Notes under the pieces: generated by a model | Told to the model about the DNA's origin: nothing | The model's database searches: none | Seen by the model: only the letters and a program-made list of their open reading frames with translations | Assembly (NCBI GenBank): GCA_013359235.1 | Contig: JABWCE010000009.1 | Span: 72,796-110,727 of the forward strand | Origin: Bacteroidota bacterium | GTDB lineage: Bacteria > Bacteroidota > Bacteroidia > NS11-12g > UBA9320 | Length of the DNA: 37,932 nt | Direction: 5' to 3' | In this document: piece after piece, positions 9,678 through 17,718 of the stretch | Numbering within the stretch: position 1 is the first letter of the stretch | Layout of the letters: the number at the start of each line of letters is the position of its first letter | Program-made: the position numbers and the translations under genes

Positions 9678-9760
9678 AAATAGTTTCATTTTTGAATTTA
9701 GAAATCTTTTTATGAAACATTTTGAAATAAAAAGCAGTTTATAATTTTTAGTTTTACAAA

Positions 9761-10462
9761 ATGAAAAAAGCATTAACCTTTTTTTCAATATTTATAGTTT
9801 TTGCTTTGATAATACATTCATGCAAGCATGAGGTGCCTTTCTTTTTGTTTCAAAATTATGATGTTGATACAACTAAGTTTCCATGCAATGCAGATACAGT
9901 TTATTATCAAAACCAAATACAACCAATTTTTAATACATATTGTATGGGAACCGAGTGCCATAGTGGTACAGACCCCAAAGAAAATCTTGATTTGTCCTCT
10001 TATTCAGGTGCAATCAATAGTGGAAAAATTGTACCCTTCAACTCATCAAAATCTAAAATTTATAAAGCAATAATTGAAACCGACCCCGATGATAAAATGC
10101 CTCCGGATATAAATTTATCCCAAGATAAAATAGATTTGATAAAAAAATGGATAAACCAAGGAGCAATTAATAATTATTGTGATGATACGCAAAACCCTTG
10201 CGATACTTCGAACATTACATTTTCTTATACTATTAAAAAAATAATTACAGATTATTGCCTTGGTTGTCATACAAGTTCATTTTCAGTTTCACTCGACACA
10301 TATACCGAAATTAAAAATGCAGTGCAAATCCGCAATTTATGGAAATCGGTTAACCACGATACAGGAGCATTAATAATGCCGCCTGATCCAGCACCTAAAT
10401 TGAGTAATTGCAATATTAGAAAAATAAAAATATGGATTGATTCCGGTATGCCTGATAATTAG
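9761..10462 (+). CDS. Lipoprotein with two cytochrome-c-like heme motifs (Planctomycete cytochrome type)
   Basis: A signal sequence ends in a lipobox with the lipidated cysteine at residue 21 (IIHSC). Two repeated modules follow. The first has a Cx4CH motif (CMGTECH, residues 61-67) and then a DKMPP element whose Met113 could be an axial ligand. The second has a standard CLGCH (166-170) followed by IMPPDP. Each module opens with a cysteine plus D-T/N (PCNADTVYY, PCDTSNITF). The pattern fits the PSCyt1-like family, so it probably binds heme c covalently in the periplasm or at the outer membrane. It is 5 bases upstream of a one-module paralogue. A role in extracytoplasmic electron transfer is inferred from the heme motifs. 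Confidence 0.88.
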   Translation: MKKALTFFSIFIVFALIIHSCKHEVPFFLFQNYDVDTTKFPCNADTVYYQNQIQPIFNTYCMGTECHSGTDPKENLDLSSYSGAINSGKIVPFNSSKSKIYKAIIETDPDDKMPPDINLSQDKIDLIKKWINQGAINNYCDDTQNPCDTSNITFSYTIKKIITDYCLGCHTSSFSVSLDTYTEIKNAVQIRNLWKSVNHDTGALIMPPDPAPKLSNCNIRKIKIWIDSGMPDN

Positions 10463-10467
10463 ATAAA

Positions 10468-10848
10468 ATGAAATTTAAACAAATATTATTTTTGGGATTG
10501 GTTATTTTATTTTCTTCGTGTTATTATGACGTAGAGGAAGAACTATATCCGACAAATATTTCAAAATGTGATACAACAAATACAAAACTTTCAACCAAAA
10601 TTAAACCCATATTAATTAAAAATTGTTACGTGTGCCATTCGGTCTCCAATTCAATAAATTTGGGAGGAAACATTGATTTGGAAACTTATACAGAATTAAA
10701 AAAATACGTAGATAATTCTAAATTGTTGATGTCAATAAAACATCAGTCGGGTGTATGGTCTATGCCCAAGGGTACAAGCTACAAAATACCTGCATGTGAT
10801 ATAAATAAAATTGAATACTGGATAAAAATTGGAGCGAAAAATGATTAA
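10468..10848 (+). CDS. Small lipoprotein with one cytochrome-c-like heme motif
   Basis: The 126-residue protein has a lipobox cysteine at residue 18 (LFSSCYYD) followed by an acidic stretch. It has a single CYVCH heme motif (residues 53-57) after the same module opening seen in its neighbour (KCDTTNTKL, cysteine 34). A WSMPKG segment could supply an axial Met, and a C-terminal CDINKIEYWIKIGA block matches the end of the upstream protein (CNIRKIKIWIDSGM). It is therefore a one-module version of the 9761 product, probably arising by duplication. The gene overlaps the next one by 8 bases, which suggests translational coupling. Confidence 0.88.
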   Translation: MKFKQILFLGLVILFSSCYYDVEEELYPTNISKCDTTNTKLSTKIKPILIKNCYVCHSVSNSINLGGNIDLETYTELKKYVDNSKLLMSIKHQSGVWSMPKGTSYKIPACDINKIEYWIKIGAKND

Positions 10849-11260
10849 AAAAATAATATACATATTCCTGTTTTTTATAATAGCCGCAATAGCTACGGGC
10901 ATTTATTTATGGAACAAGCCACATAAAAATATCGAAACTACTAAAGAAGATTTTGTGCTTTCGGCAGTAGATTTTTATAAAGAATATTCAGCCGACGAAA
11001 CTACCGCAAACAAAAAATATTTGAATAAAGTAATAATAGTTTCGGGCAAAATAGCCGAAATACAATTGGAAAACCCTGATGAACCCTCAATAGCAATTGA
11101 AACAGGTACTGATGAAAGCACAATTAACTGTGGGTTTAAAAAAGAGTTTTTAAATGACTTAAAAGCTTTGAAAACCGGCGAAATAGTAAAAATTAAAGGA
11201 AAATGTGACGGCTTTAGTATGTTTGGCATAGTTTTTACACAGTGTAATCTTGAAAAATAA
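10841..11260 (+). CDS. OB-fold protein, tRNA_anti-like family, membrane-anchored
   Basis: The ATG at 10841 overlaps the end of the preceding gene and gives a 139-residue protein; a TTG at 10829 would only add four residues. The N-terminus is one hydrophobic helix (IIYIFLFFIIAAIATGIYLW) followed by NKPH. The rest fits the OB-fold 'tRNA_anti-like' family: FYKEYSADETTANKKYLNK, then VIIVSGKIAEI and GEIVKIKGKCDG. Despite the family name there is no reason to expect tRNA binding, because the OB domain would lie outside the cytoplasm. Such proteins recur in Bacteroidota beside YceI-like genes (from memory). The role here is unknown. Confidence 0.82.
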   Translation: MIKKIIYIFLFFIIAAIATGIYLWNKPHKNIETTKEDFVLSAVDFYKEYSADETTANKKYLNKVIIVSGKIAEIQLENPDEPSIAIETGTDESTINCGFKKEFLNDLKALKTGEIVKIKGKCDGFSMFGIVFTQCNLEK

Positions 11261-11272
11261 AATAAAATAAAT

Positions 11273-11836
11273 ATGAAATTTAAAACAACAGCAATCATCA
11301 TTCTTACAGTAATTTTATCATCGTTTACCTATAAAAGCGAACCTGGAAAATACATTGCAAAAAATGGTAAAGTAAACTTTTTTTCACATACTGATTTGGA
11401 AGATATATCAGCCGACAACAATAAAGTATCGAGTATTTTAGATTCAAAAACAGGCAAACTTGCAATAGAACTTCTAATTAAATCATTTCATTTTAAAAAG
11501 GCTTTGATGGAAGAGCATTTTAATGAAAATTATATGGAATCTGATAAATTTCCAAAATCAAAATTTGATGGTAAAATAGAAAATATTAACGATGTTGATT
11601 TTTCTAAAAATGGAACTTACAACATAAATATTTCAGGTAATTTAACAATAAAAGACAAAACCAATAAAGTAAGCACTAAAGGTACTTTAAAAGTTGATGG
11701 ACAAAAACTTAATGGTAAGGCGGTTTTCAAAATTCTTCTCTCTGATTACGATATAAAAATTCCGGCAATGGTTAAAGAAAAAATATCAAACGAAATTGAA
11801 ATTTCCGTTGATATTGAGTATCAGGCTATGAAATAA
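11273..11836 (+). CDS. YceI-like lipocalin-fold protein
   Basis: The 187-residue protein has a short N-terminal hydrophobic signal (TTAIIILTVILSSFTY). The YceI-type pattern follows: GKYIAKNGKVNFFSHTDLED, then a middle block with HFKKALMEEHFNENYMESDKFP, SKFDGKI, and a late GTLKVDGQKLNGKAVFKI. YceI domains bind isoprenoid-type lipids in a lipocalin-like barrel and are periplasmic or secreted; several are linked to respiratory quinone traffic in bacteria (family knowledge). It lies 12 bases after the OB-fold gene and 4 bases before the DUF5777 gene, within the heme-lipoprotein cluster. A quinone-related role is only inferred. Confidence 0.85.
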   Translation: MKFKTTAIIILTVILSSFTYKSEPGKYIAKNGKVNFFSHTDLEDISADNNKVSSILDSKTGKLAIELLIKSFHFKKALMEEHFNENYMESDKFPKSKFDGKIENINDVDFSKNGTYNINISGNLTIKDKTNKVSTKGTLKVDGQKLNGKAVFKILLSDYDIKIPAMVKEKISNEIEISVDIEYQAMK

Positions 11837-11840
11837 TAAG

Positions 11841-12740
11841 GTGAAAAGATTAATTGTTCTGATAACTTTTGTCGGTTTGTTTTTTGGTGCAAAACCTGTA
11901 TTAGCACAAACTGACACATTAAATTTATTTAGTTTGATGAACAATGATGAAGAAATCAAATACACTACAGCCACTTTCAAAACTACCCGTATAATAAATG
12001 GTCACAGTATTGAAAATCAAGCTATGGGTGTAATGGATTTTAGAATCAATCATCGTTTTGGTGATATAAACGGAGGTGCTTACGAGTGGTTTGGGCTTGA
12101 CCAGTCTAATGTAAAATTATGCTTAGATTACAGCATTATTGATCGTTTGATGGTTGGAATTGGGAGAACAAACGTAAATAAAACAGTAGATGGCTATTTA
12201 AAATTTAAAATTTTGCGACAAAGTACAGGTAAAAGAAATGTACCTGTAACAATGAGCTACGTTGCGGTAAGCGATGTAAATACATTGAAATGGCAAGAAC
12301 CATCGCGTAAAAATTATTTTACATCAAGGCTTACATTTACACATCAAATATTAATTGGACGAAAATTTTCTAAATCTACTTCATTGCAAATTTCACCCAC
12401 ATTGGTTCACCGCAACCTTGTAGAACTTAAAAAATATAAAAATGATGTGTTTACCATAGGTTTTGGCGGTAGGCAAAAACTAAACAGCAGAATCTCTGTA
12501 AATGCCGAATATTACTACGTTTTTCCAAATCAAATTGCAAACGAGATGAAAAACAGTTTGTGTATTGGTTTTGATATTGAAACAGGCGGTCATGTATTTC
12601 AATTGCATTTTACAAATTCGCGAGGGATGACTGAATCGCAATTTATTACACAAACAACAGGCAATTGGCTAAAGGGTGATATACGATTTGGGTTTAATAT
12701 TTCAAGAGTTTTTACTGTTAAAGAAAGAAAATTAAAATAA
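11841..12740 (+). CDS. DUF5777-family outer-membrane beta-barrel protein
   Basis: Translation begins at a GTG (no ATG is available ahead of the signal peptide), 4 bases after the YceI-like stop. The 299-residue protein has a signal peptide ending PVLAQ. It carries the family pattern MGVMDFRINHRFGDINGGAY, WFGLDQSNVKLCLDYSIIDR and VGIGRTNVNKTVDGYLKFKI, then barrel strands (LQISPTLVHRNLV, ISVNAEYYYVFPN) and FQLHFTNSRGMTE. This is a widespread Bacteroidota barrel family without a defined function, often found with cytochromes and YceI proteins (from memory). It is the last gene of the cluster; a hairpin overlaps the final base of its stop codon. Confidence 0.88.
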   Translation: MKRLIVLITFVGLFFGAKPVLAQTDTLNLFSLMNNDEEIKYTTATFKTTRIINGHSIENQAMGVMDFRINHRFGDINGGAYEWFGLDQSNVKLCLDYSIIDRLMVGIGRTNVNKTVDGYLKFKILRQSTGKRNVPVTMSYVAVSDVNTLKWQEPSRKNYFTSRLTFTHQILIGRKFSKSTSLQISPTLVHRNLVELKKYKNDVFTIGFGGRQKLNSRISVNAEYYYVFPNQIANEMKNSLCIGFDIETGGHVFQLHFTNSRGMTESQFITQTTGNWLKGDIRFGFNISRVFTVKERKLK

Positions 12741-12775
12741 ATCAATAGTTTGCTATTTTACAGCTACTATTGATT
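12740..12775. terminator. Hairpin terminator between convergent genes
   Basis: AATCAATAGT at 12740-12749 pairs perfectly with ACTATTGATT at 12766-12775 around a 16-base loop. It begins at the last base of the DUF5777 stop codon and lies before the end of the convergent methyltransferase gene (12821). The downstream T-run is short (TATCTT), so termination strength is uncertain; it could act in both directions. Confidence 0.55.
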
Positions 12776-12820
12776 ATCTTGGGTTAAACAGATAAAAAAT
12801 GGTTTAAAGGTATTTTTAAT

Positions 12821-13858
12821 TTATTTAGTACAAATTATTACTCCAAATCCTGGAGCATTTAATTTTTTAAGTATAGTATGCTTAAAGCCGGCTTTTTGGG
12901 TAAATGCATCAACTTCATTTTCTGAATAAGTTTTTCCTCCCGCCTGATGTAATAAATTTAAAGCCATGTATGAAGTTGTAGCTTTTGACATTTGAGAATT
13001 TCCGCCAATTCCTTTGATTTGGTCAAGAATTACATAAATCCCACCATTGTTAAGCGAATTGTAAACTTTTTGAGCCAAAATTTCATTTTCTTCAAGGTTT
13101 AAACCATGAATAATGTTAAATGCAAGAATTATATCATTATTTTTTGGCAGTTCGTCTTTCATAAAATCTGAAGGTAAAAATGATACCTGCTTGCTTGCAT
13201 TATGTTTGGCAATACACTCATCAGCATACTTTTTTACAGGAGGCAAATCAATAATTGTAGCTTTAAGATTGGGATTGCGTTTGCAAAGCTCAATGCTGTA
13301 CAAACCATGAGAACCGCCTAAATCAAGCATTTTTGCTGCATTTTTTGCAACAGTAATTTTTCCTGCTACTTCTTTGCAGTTTGTTCTTGAAATATCTATC
13401 ATAGCTCGTGAAAACAATTCCCATTCATTGTCAGTCATTTCATCAATCATTGTTGATTGTGCATTTTTGCCTAATCGTATAGTTTCGTCTAATTGAATAT
13501 AACTTTTGTAAAGGTAATTGCAGAACAAAATGAAATATCTGAAATTTTGAGGTGAATCAGCCGATAGATTTTTGTACCCTCTTTTGGTAAAAGCATATTG
13601 ATTGCCTGTTTTTTTTACATAACCTAAGGCATCTAAACAATCAAGTATTAATTCTGTGCCTATTTCGCTAACATTTGCTGAACTTGCAATGGTAGCAACG
13701 CTTTTGGGCTCCATTGATAGTTGGTCAACAATTTTCAATTTTACCGAACTTCCTAATGCAAAGCCCAATCCTACTGATGATGAGGCATCAGAAAATGGAT
13801 GTGCAATAATATCGTTTGATAATAAAATTTTTTCAATTAATGAAAATTTATAAATCAT
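12821..13858 (-). CDS. SAM-dependent methyltransferase, O-methyltransferase-like with winged-helix dimerisation domain
   Basis: The 345-residue protein has an N-terminal helical/winged-helix region (about 1-100: VATIASSANVSEIGTELILD, GYVKKTGNQYAFTKRG) like the dimerisation domain of plant-type and polyketide O-methyltransferases. A Rossmann-type SAM domain follows, with motif I DLGGSHG at 179-185, the acidic ATIIDLPPV loop and NIIHGL further on. No substrate can be inferred. It lies 81 bases downstream of an AraC regulator on the same strand, which may control it. Its 3' end faces the DUF5777 gene across a hairpin. Confidence 0.87.
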   Translation of the reverse strand: MIYKFSLIEKILLSNDIIAHPFSDASSSVGLGFALGSSVKLKIVDQLSMEPKSVATIASSANVSEIGTELILDCLDALGYVKKTGNQYAFTKRGYKNLSADSPQNFRYFILFCNYLYKSYIQLDETIRLGKNAQSTMIDEMTDNEWELFSRAMIDISRTNCKEVAGKITVAKNAAKMLDLGGSHGLYSIELCKRNPNLKATIIDLPPVKKYADECIAKHNASKQVSFLPSDFMKDELPKNNDIILAFNIIHGLNLEENEILAQKVYNSLNNGGIYVILDQIKGIGGNSQMSKATTSYMALNLLHQAGGKTYSENEVDAFTQKAGFKHTILKKLNAPGFGVIICTK

Positions 13859-13939
13859 TTTTAAGCTATTTTAATTATTAAAAGCCAAAAATATATTATT
13901 AGAAATATCAAAAATTGTATAATTCGGACATTGCAAATT

Positions 13940-14755
13940 TTAACTGAAAATGTGACCCGGTAAAGTAGAATTAAATGCTTTATACTCTCCGGGAGTTAAT
14001 TCTGTATATGATTTAAACTCTCTGATAAAGTGTGATTGGTCAAAATATCCGCATTCTAATCCTATTTCTGTTAGAGTTTTGTTTGAGTTGTGCAATAGTT
14101 GCAGTGATGAAAGATATTTGTTGTAGAGCAAAAATGATTCAGTATTCATTCCCAGCCATTCTACTGCTATTCTTCTCAAGTGCCTGTCAGTCATTAAATT
14201 TTTATTACTTAGTTCGGCTACCGAAAGATTTTTTGAGTTTTGAGAATAAAAAATATTGTGAAATCTATTGATAGTTTTATAATGTTTTGAAGCAGAAATT
14301 TTATTCCATAGCCATTTTCTTATAATTTCAACTTGTTCATCAAAGGTTTTTTTTGAGAATAACTTGTCGCACAGTATATATAATGAACGACAAACCTGCG
14401 AACCATCTACAACATTATCCATAAAGTCTTTTACCGATACATTAAACAAACCTTTTAAACCTATTGCAGTAAGTTGAATTCCTAAGAATAACTGAGGTCC
14501 GCTTTTAATCAAATTGAAAGGTTTTGAGTTTATTCCATTAACAAAACACGATGGTAAATTTACCATATTATTAAATGCTGAATTCAAATAAATGATTTTA
14601 TCAGAAAGGTTAAAAATTATCTCAACTGTACCTTTTGGTAAAATGGTTTCTTTAGTTTCGCGTAGATGAAATTCATCAATTCGCCATATATTTTTTATGA
14701 ATTTTTCTTCAACTTTGTCTGAAGGGATATATATATTTGATGATTTTGTTATCAT
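13940..14755 (-). CDS. AraC-family transcriptional regulator (DUF6597-type N-terminus)
   Basis: The 271-residue protein has an N-terminal cupin-like sensor region (IWRIDEFHLRETKETILPKG then TVEIIFNLSD) of the kind often called DUF6597. The C-terminal two-helix-turn-helix DNA-binding domain is at about 170-265 (MTDRHLRRIAVEWLGMN; TLTEIGLECGYFDQSHFIRE; FKSYTELTPGEYK). Ligand and targets are unknown. The nearest candidates are the methyltransferase downstream on the same strand and its own promoter region at 14756-14809. No operator could be recognised. Confidence 0.9.
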   Translation of the reverse strand: MITKSSNIYIPSDKVEEKFIKNIWRIDEFHLRETKETILPKGTVEIIFNLSDKIIYLNSAFNNMVNLPSCFVNGINSKPFNLIKSGPQLFLGIQLTAIGLKGLFNVSVKDFMDNVVDGSQVCRSLYILCDKLFSKKTFDEQVEIIRKWLWNKISASKHYKTINRFHNIFYSQNSKNLSVAELSNKNLMTDRHLRRIAVEWLGMNTESFLLYNKYLSSLQLLHNSNKTLTEIGLECGYFDQSHFIREFKSYTELTPGEYKAFNSTLPGHIFS

Positions 14756-14809
14756 TTTTTAAAAGCAAACTGCTCAATGTTCGTTTTAAATAAAATAACT
14801 ATATGAGCA

Positions 14810-15070
14810 TCATTGTTTCCATCTTTTAAGTTTTGGAATTCCCATTGTAAAAAAACCTGCAATAAAGCCCGGAAAGCCCATTTCTTTAAGTTTGTTTTTT
14901 ACAAATTTTTGCATGTCTGATGCTGTCCAGTCAGGGTTTATAAACTGTCCATTTTCATAACATTTACTACAATACATTGAACTTTTTGAACCATCGGCAT
15001 TTGTTCCACCACCATTTGGGTCTTTTTTAAGTGGCATAGCACAACTTTGGCAATTTTTATATTTTGTCAT
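14810..15070 (-). CDS. Small zinc-ribbon protein
   Basis: The 86-residue cytoplasmic protein has two CxxC pairs (Cys7/Cys10 and Cys34/Cys37; NCQSCAMPL and MYCSKCY), the pattern of the putative zinc-ribbon family PF12674. A helical tail with an FPGFIAGFFTMGIPKLKRWK end follows. The start lies 4 bases after the odhB stop, so it is probably co-transcribed with odhB. No function is known; metal binding is inferred from the cysteines only. Confidence 0.82.
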   Translation of the reverse strand: MTKYKNCQSCAMPLKKDPNGGGTNADGSKSSMYCSKCYENGQFINPDWTASDMQKFVKNKLKEMGFPGFIAGFFTMGIPKLKRWKQ

Positions 15071-15074
15071 AAAC

Positions 15075-16298
15075 TTAAATTTCTAATAATTTTGTTGCTG
15101 GGTCTGTACCATCAAGCAGCATTTGAGGGTTTTCTAAAAGTGTTTTAATATTTAATAAAAACCCTACTGATTCACGTCCGTCAATAATTCTGTGGTCATA
15201 CGATAATGCAACATACATTACAGGTCTTATTACTACTTGTCCTTTTTCGGCTATGGGTCTTTCTACAATGTTGTGCATACCTAATATAGCTGATTGCGGT
15301 GGATTAATAATAGGAGTGCTGAGCATTGAACCAAATACACCTCCATTTGAAATTGTAAAAGTACCACCTGTCATTTCTTCAATACTAAGTTTGTTATCGC
15401 GGGCTTTTGCGGCTAATGTGGCTATATTGTTTTCAATTTGAGCCATACTTAATTTTTCGGCGTTTCTAATTACAGGTACTACAAGTCCGCGTGGTCCCGA
15501 AACGGCTATTGATATATCGTAATAATTGTTGTAAATAATGTTTTCTCCATCAATATATGCATTTACTGCTTTGAATTTTTGTAGTGAAAGTACGCTTGCC
15601 CTTGTAAAAAACGACATAAAACCAAGACTCACTCCGTGTTTTTCTTTGAATTTTTCTTTAAATTTATTTCGTAAATCCATAACAGGCTGCATGTTCACTT
15701 CATTAAAAGTTGTGAGCATTGCAGTTTCGTTTTTAGCCAAAACTAATCTACGTGAAAGTGATTTGCGTAGATTACTCATTTTTTCAATTGTTTGACTCCT
15801 TTCGGCAATTTGTGTAGGAATTTTTATTTCTACATTTTCATTTACAATTGTTTCGGGTTTGTTTTCAGCTAAATAAATTATATCTTCTTTAATAATTCTG
15901 CCTCCTTTGCCTGTACCTTTTATCAATGCAGGGCTGATGTTTTGTTCTTCAATTATTTTTGAAACAGCAGGAGATGGATATCCTTCGGCATATTTCAAAT
16001 TGTTATCACTATGAATATTATCTGATAATTTTTCAATTTTAGTTTTTGGTTCGGGCTTGGGAGCGTCAGTATTAATTATAGCTGCGGTTTCGCCAATTTT
16101 TATCTCGTTTCCTTCAGTTGTTTTTATTTCTAAAATGCCTGATGCAGTAGCATTGAGTTCTAATGTGGCTTTTTCTGATTCAAGTTCGGCAATTGGCTCG
16201 TCAATATTTACATAATCTCCATCATTTTTAAGCCATTTTGATATTGTAACTTCCGAAATTGATTCTCCTACTGATGGTATTTTTATTTCAATTGTCAT
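15075..16298 (-). CDS. odhB: 2-oxoglutarate dehydrogenase E2, dihydrolipoyllysine succinyltransferase
   Basis: E2 core of the 2-oxoglutarate dehydrogenase complex of the TCA cycle; it transfers succinyl from lipoyl-lysine to CoA. The 407-residue protein has a lipoyl domain (1-77, lipoylated Lys43 in [11 protein letters not shown]), a peripheral subunit-binding domain (about 107-141, [14 protein letters not shown]...GTGKGGRI) and the acyltransferase domain (175-405) with the catalytic His369 in SYDHRIIDG. The [11 protein letters not shown] form and overall length fit OdhB better than pyruvate or branched-chain E2. No E1 (odhA/sucA) or lpd is adjacent: upstream is a NamZ-like gene and downstream the zinc-ribbon gene. 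Two TAnnTTTG boxes upstream suggest its own promoter. Confidence 0.93.
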   Translation of the reverse strand: MTIEIKIPSVGESISEVTISKWLKNDGDYVNIDEPIAELESEKATLELNATASGILEIKTTEGNEIKIGETAAIINTDAPKPEPKTKIEKLSDNIHSDNNLKYAEGYPSPAVSKIIEEQNISPALIKGTGKGGRIIKEDIIYLAENKPETIVNENVEIKIPTQIAERSQTIEKMSNLRKSLSRRLVLAKNETAMLTTFNEVNMQPVMDLRNKFKEKFKEKHGVSLGFMSFFTRASVLSLQKFKAVNAYIDGENIIYNNYYDISIAVSGPRGLVVPVIRNAEKLSMAQIENNIATLAAKARDNKLSIEEMTGGTFTISNGGVFGSMLSTPIINPPQSAILGMHNIVERPIAEKGQVVIRPVMYVALSYDHRIIDGRESVGFLLNIKTLLENPQMLLDGTDPATKLLEI

Positions 16299-16313
16299 TT
16301 ATGAATTGTTATA

Positions 16314-16339
16314 CAAAAATAACCTTTAAATCAAATTTA
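16314..16339 (-). promoter_or_regulatory. Two putative -7 boxes upstream of odhB
   Basis: On the minus strand TAAATTTG (16339-16332) and TATTTTTG (16321-16314) both match TAnnTTTG, placing possible starts about 25 and 9 bases before the odhB ATG at 16298. Neither has an obvious TTG -33 element at ideal spacing. Confidence 0.35.
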
Positions 16340-16362
16340 TTGTTTTATGTTTATTTATTAAT

Positions 16363-17601
16363 TCAAAGTTCATACAAAAGATATTTGCTGCGAATTTTTT
16401 CATATTTTTTCAAATCTTCCTGCCATGATTTTCGTATATCATCAGAACTTTTACCTTCAATAATTTGCTTGCGAAGTGCATCAGAACCTGCAAGTCTATC
16501 AAACGAACTTTCGATAAAAAATTTAGTATCAGCTTTTTTATTTTTATAAAATAAAATTAGCCAGTCAATATACAATTGCTTTGAGTTTATCAGATAATGG
16601 TTACAAAATTCTGTAAGCAAAATACCTTTACATTCTTTGCCTTCATAAGGAGGATCATCGGCTATCCCTGGTATTTTTTTAGGAGTAAACGTTGTATTTC
16701 CATGACTTGACCCTGGATAGCCAAGCCATTCAAACGGCTTGGGAGTACCCCTTCCTACGCTTACAATTGTACCTTCGAAAAGACCAAGTGAAGGGTAGAG
16801 GTATATTGACTCAGGTGTTTGTAAATTGGGCGAGGGATTTATCCTGCATTTGTATAAAATCCTATGATTGTAATTTTTGAGTTTTATAATAGTTAATTTA
16901 CATTTTTTTCCTCCATCAAGCCATTTTTCGCCATTTATCATTTGAGCAAATTCTCCAACAGTAGCTCCATGTACCAACGGAACAGGATGCATACCTATGA
17001 AAGATTTGAATTTTGTATCAAGCACAGGTCCATCAACATAATAACCATTGGGGTTTGGTCGGTCTAACACTATAAATGGAATATTATTTTCAGCACATGC
17101 TTCCATTGCGTAATGCATAGTAGAAATGTATGTGTAAAATCTTACTCCTACGTCTTGTATATCAAAAATCACAAAATCAATACCTTTGAGTTGTGCTTTT
17201 GATGGTTTTTTATTTTTTCCATAAAGAGATGTGATTTTAATGCCGGTTTGGGGATCAACGCCTGAATTTACAATAGCACCGGCACTGTGGTCGCCTCTAA
17301 AGCCATGTTCGGGTGCAAAAATTGTCTTTATTTTTATCCCGAGTTTCAAAAGTGTATCAACCAAATGTGTTTTGCCTATTACAGAGGTTTGATTAACAAT
17401 AAGAGCTATTGTTTTTGTTTTAATAATTGGTAAATAAAGTTGGGTTTGTTCGGCACCGGTAATAATAAACGAATCATTTTCTATAAGTTTACTTTCGCGT
17501 TTTAAAAAATGTATAGTGTCTTGTTTTGTTTGAAAAACACTTGCAAAACTTATAGATGAACTCCAAAAACAAAGTAAGATAATAAACAATAAATAACGCA
17601 T
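16363..17601 (-). CDS. namZ: NamZ-like exo-beta-N-acetylmuramidase (DUF1343, GH171)
   Basis: From the ATG at 17601 the protein is 412 residues with a clean signal peptide (MRYLLFIILLCFWSSSISFA). An upstream in-frame ATG at 17628 would add nine polar residues and spoil the signal, so it is less likely. The chain carries the conserved DUF1343 blocks: IALIVNQTSV, IFAPEHGFRGD, SLYGKNKKPS, FVIFDIQDVGVRFYTYI, IVLDRPNPNGYYVDGP and VGRGTPKPFEWLG. Family members (B. subtilis YbbC/NamZ, Tannerella NamZ) release terminal N-acetylmuramic acid from peptidoglycan fragments. It is likely periplasmic and involved in wall turnover or recycling. No MurNAc transporter or kinase is adjacent. It is divergent from the permease at 17719. 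Confidence 0.92.
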   Translation of the reverse strand: MRYLLFIILLCFWSSSISFASVFQTKQDTIHFLKRESKLIENDSFIITGAEQTQLYLPIIKTKTIALIVNQTSVIGKTHLVDTLLKLGIKIKTIFAPEHGFRGDHSAGAIVNSGVDPQTGIKITSLYGKNKKPSKAQLKGIDFVIFDIQDVGVRFYTYISTMHYAMEACAENNIPFIVLDRPNPNGYYVDGPVLDTKFKSFIGMHPVPLVHGATVGEFAQMINGEKWLDGGKKCKLTIIKLKNYNHRILYKCRINPSPNLQTPESIYLYPSLGLFEGTIVSVGRGTPKPFEWLGYPGSSHGNTTFTPKKIPGIADDPPYEGKECKGILLTEFCNHYLINSKQLYIDWLILFYKNKKADTKFFIESSFDRLAGSDALRKQIIEGKSSDDIRKSWQEDLKKYEKIRSKYLLYEL

Positions 17602-17718
17602 TTTTGTATTTTTAAAATAGCATTTCAATATTAAGTAATGTAAATAACAATAGAAAGTTTGACATTAAAAGATTGTTCAATTAATTTTATTGTTGCATGT
17701 AATTTTTTATAAAAAATT

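Noticed and set aside
9683-9718. Inverted repeat GTTTCAT...ATGAAAC before the heme lipoprotein cluster
   Set aside because: Only seven paired bases with a 22-base loop and no T-run, so not a convincing terminator or operator.
10975-11301. 108-codon minus-strand frame opposite the OB-fold gene
   Set aside because: It overlaps a conserved gene in a tight plus-strand operon, and its residues look like an antisense reading.
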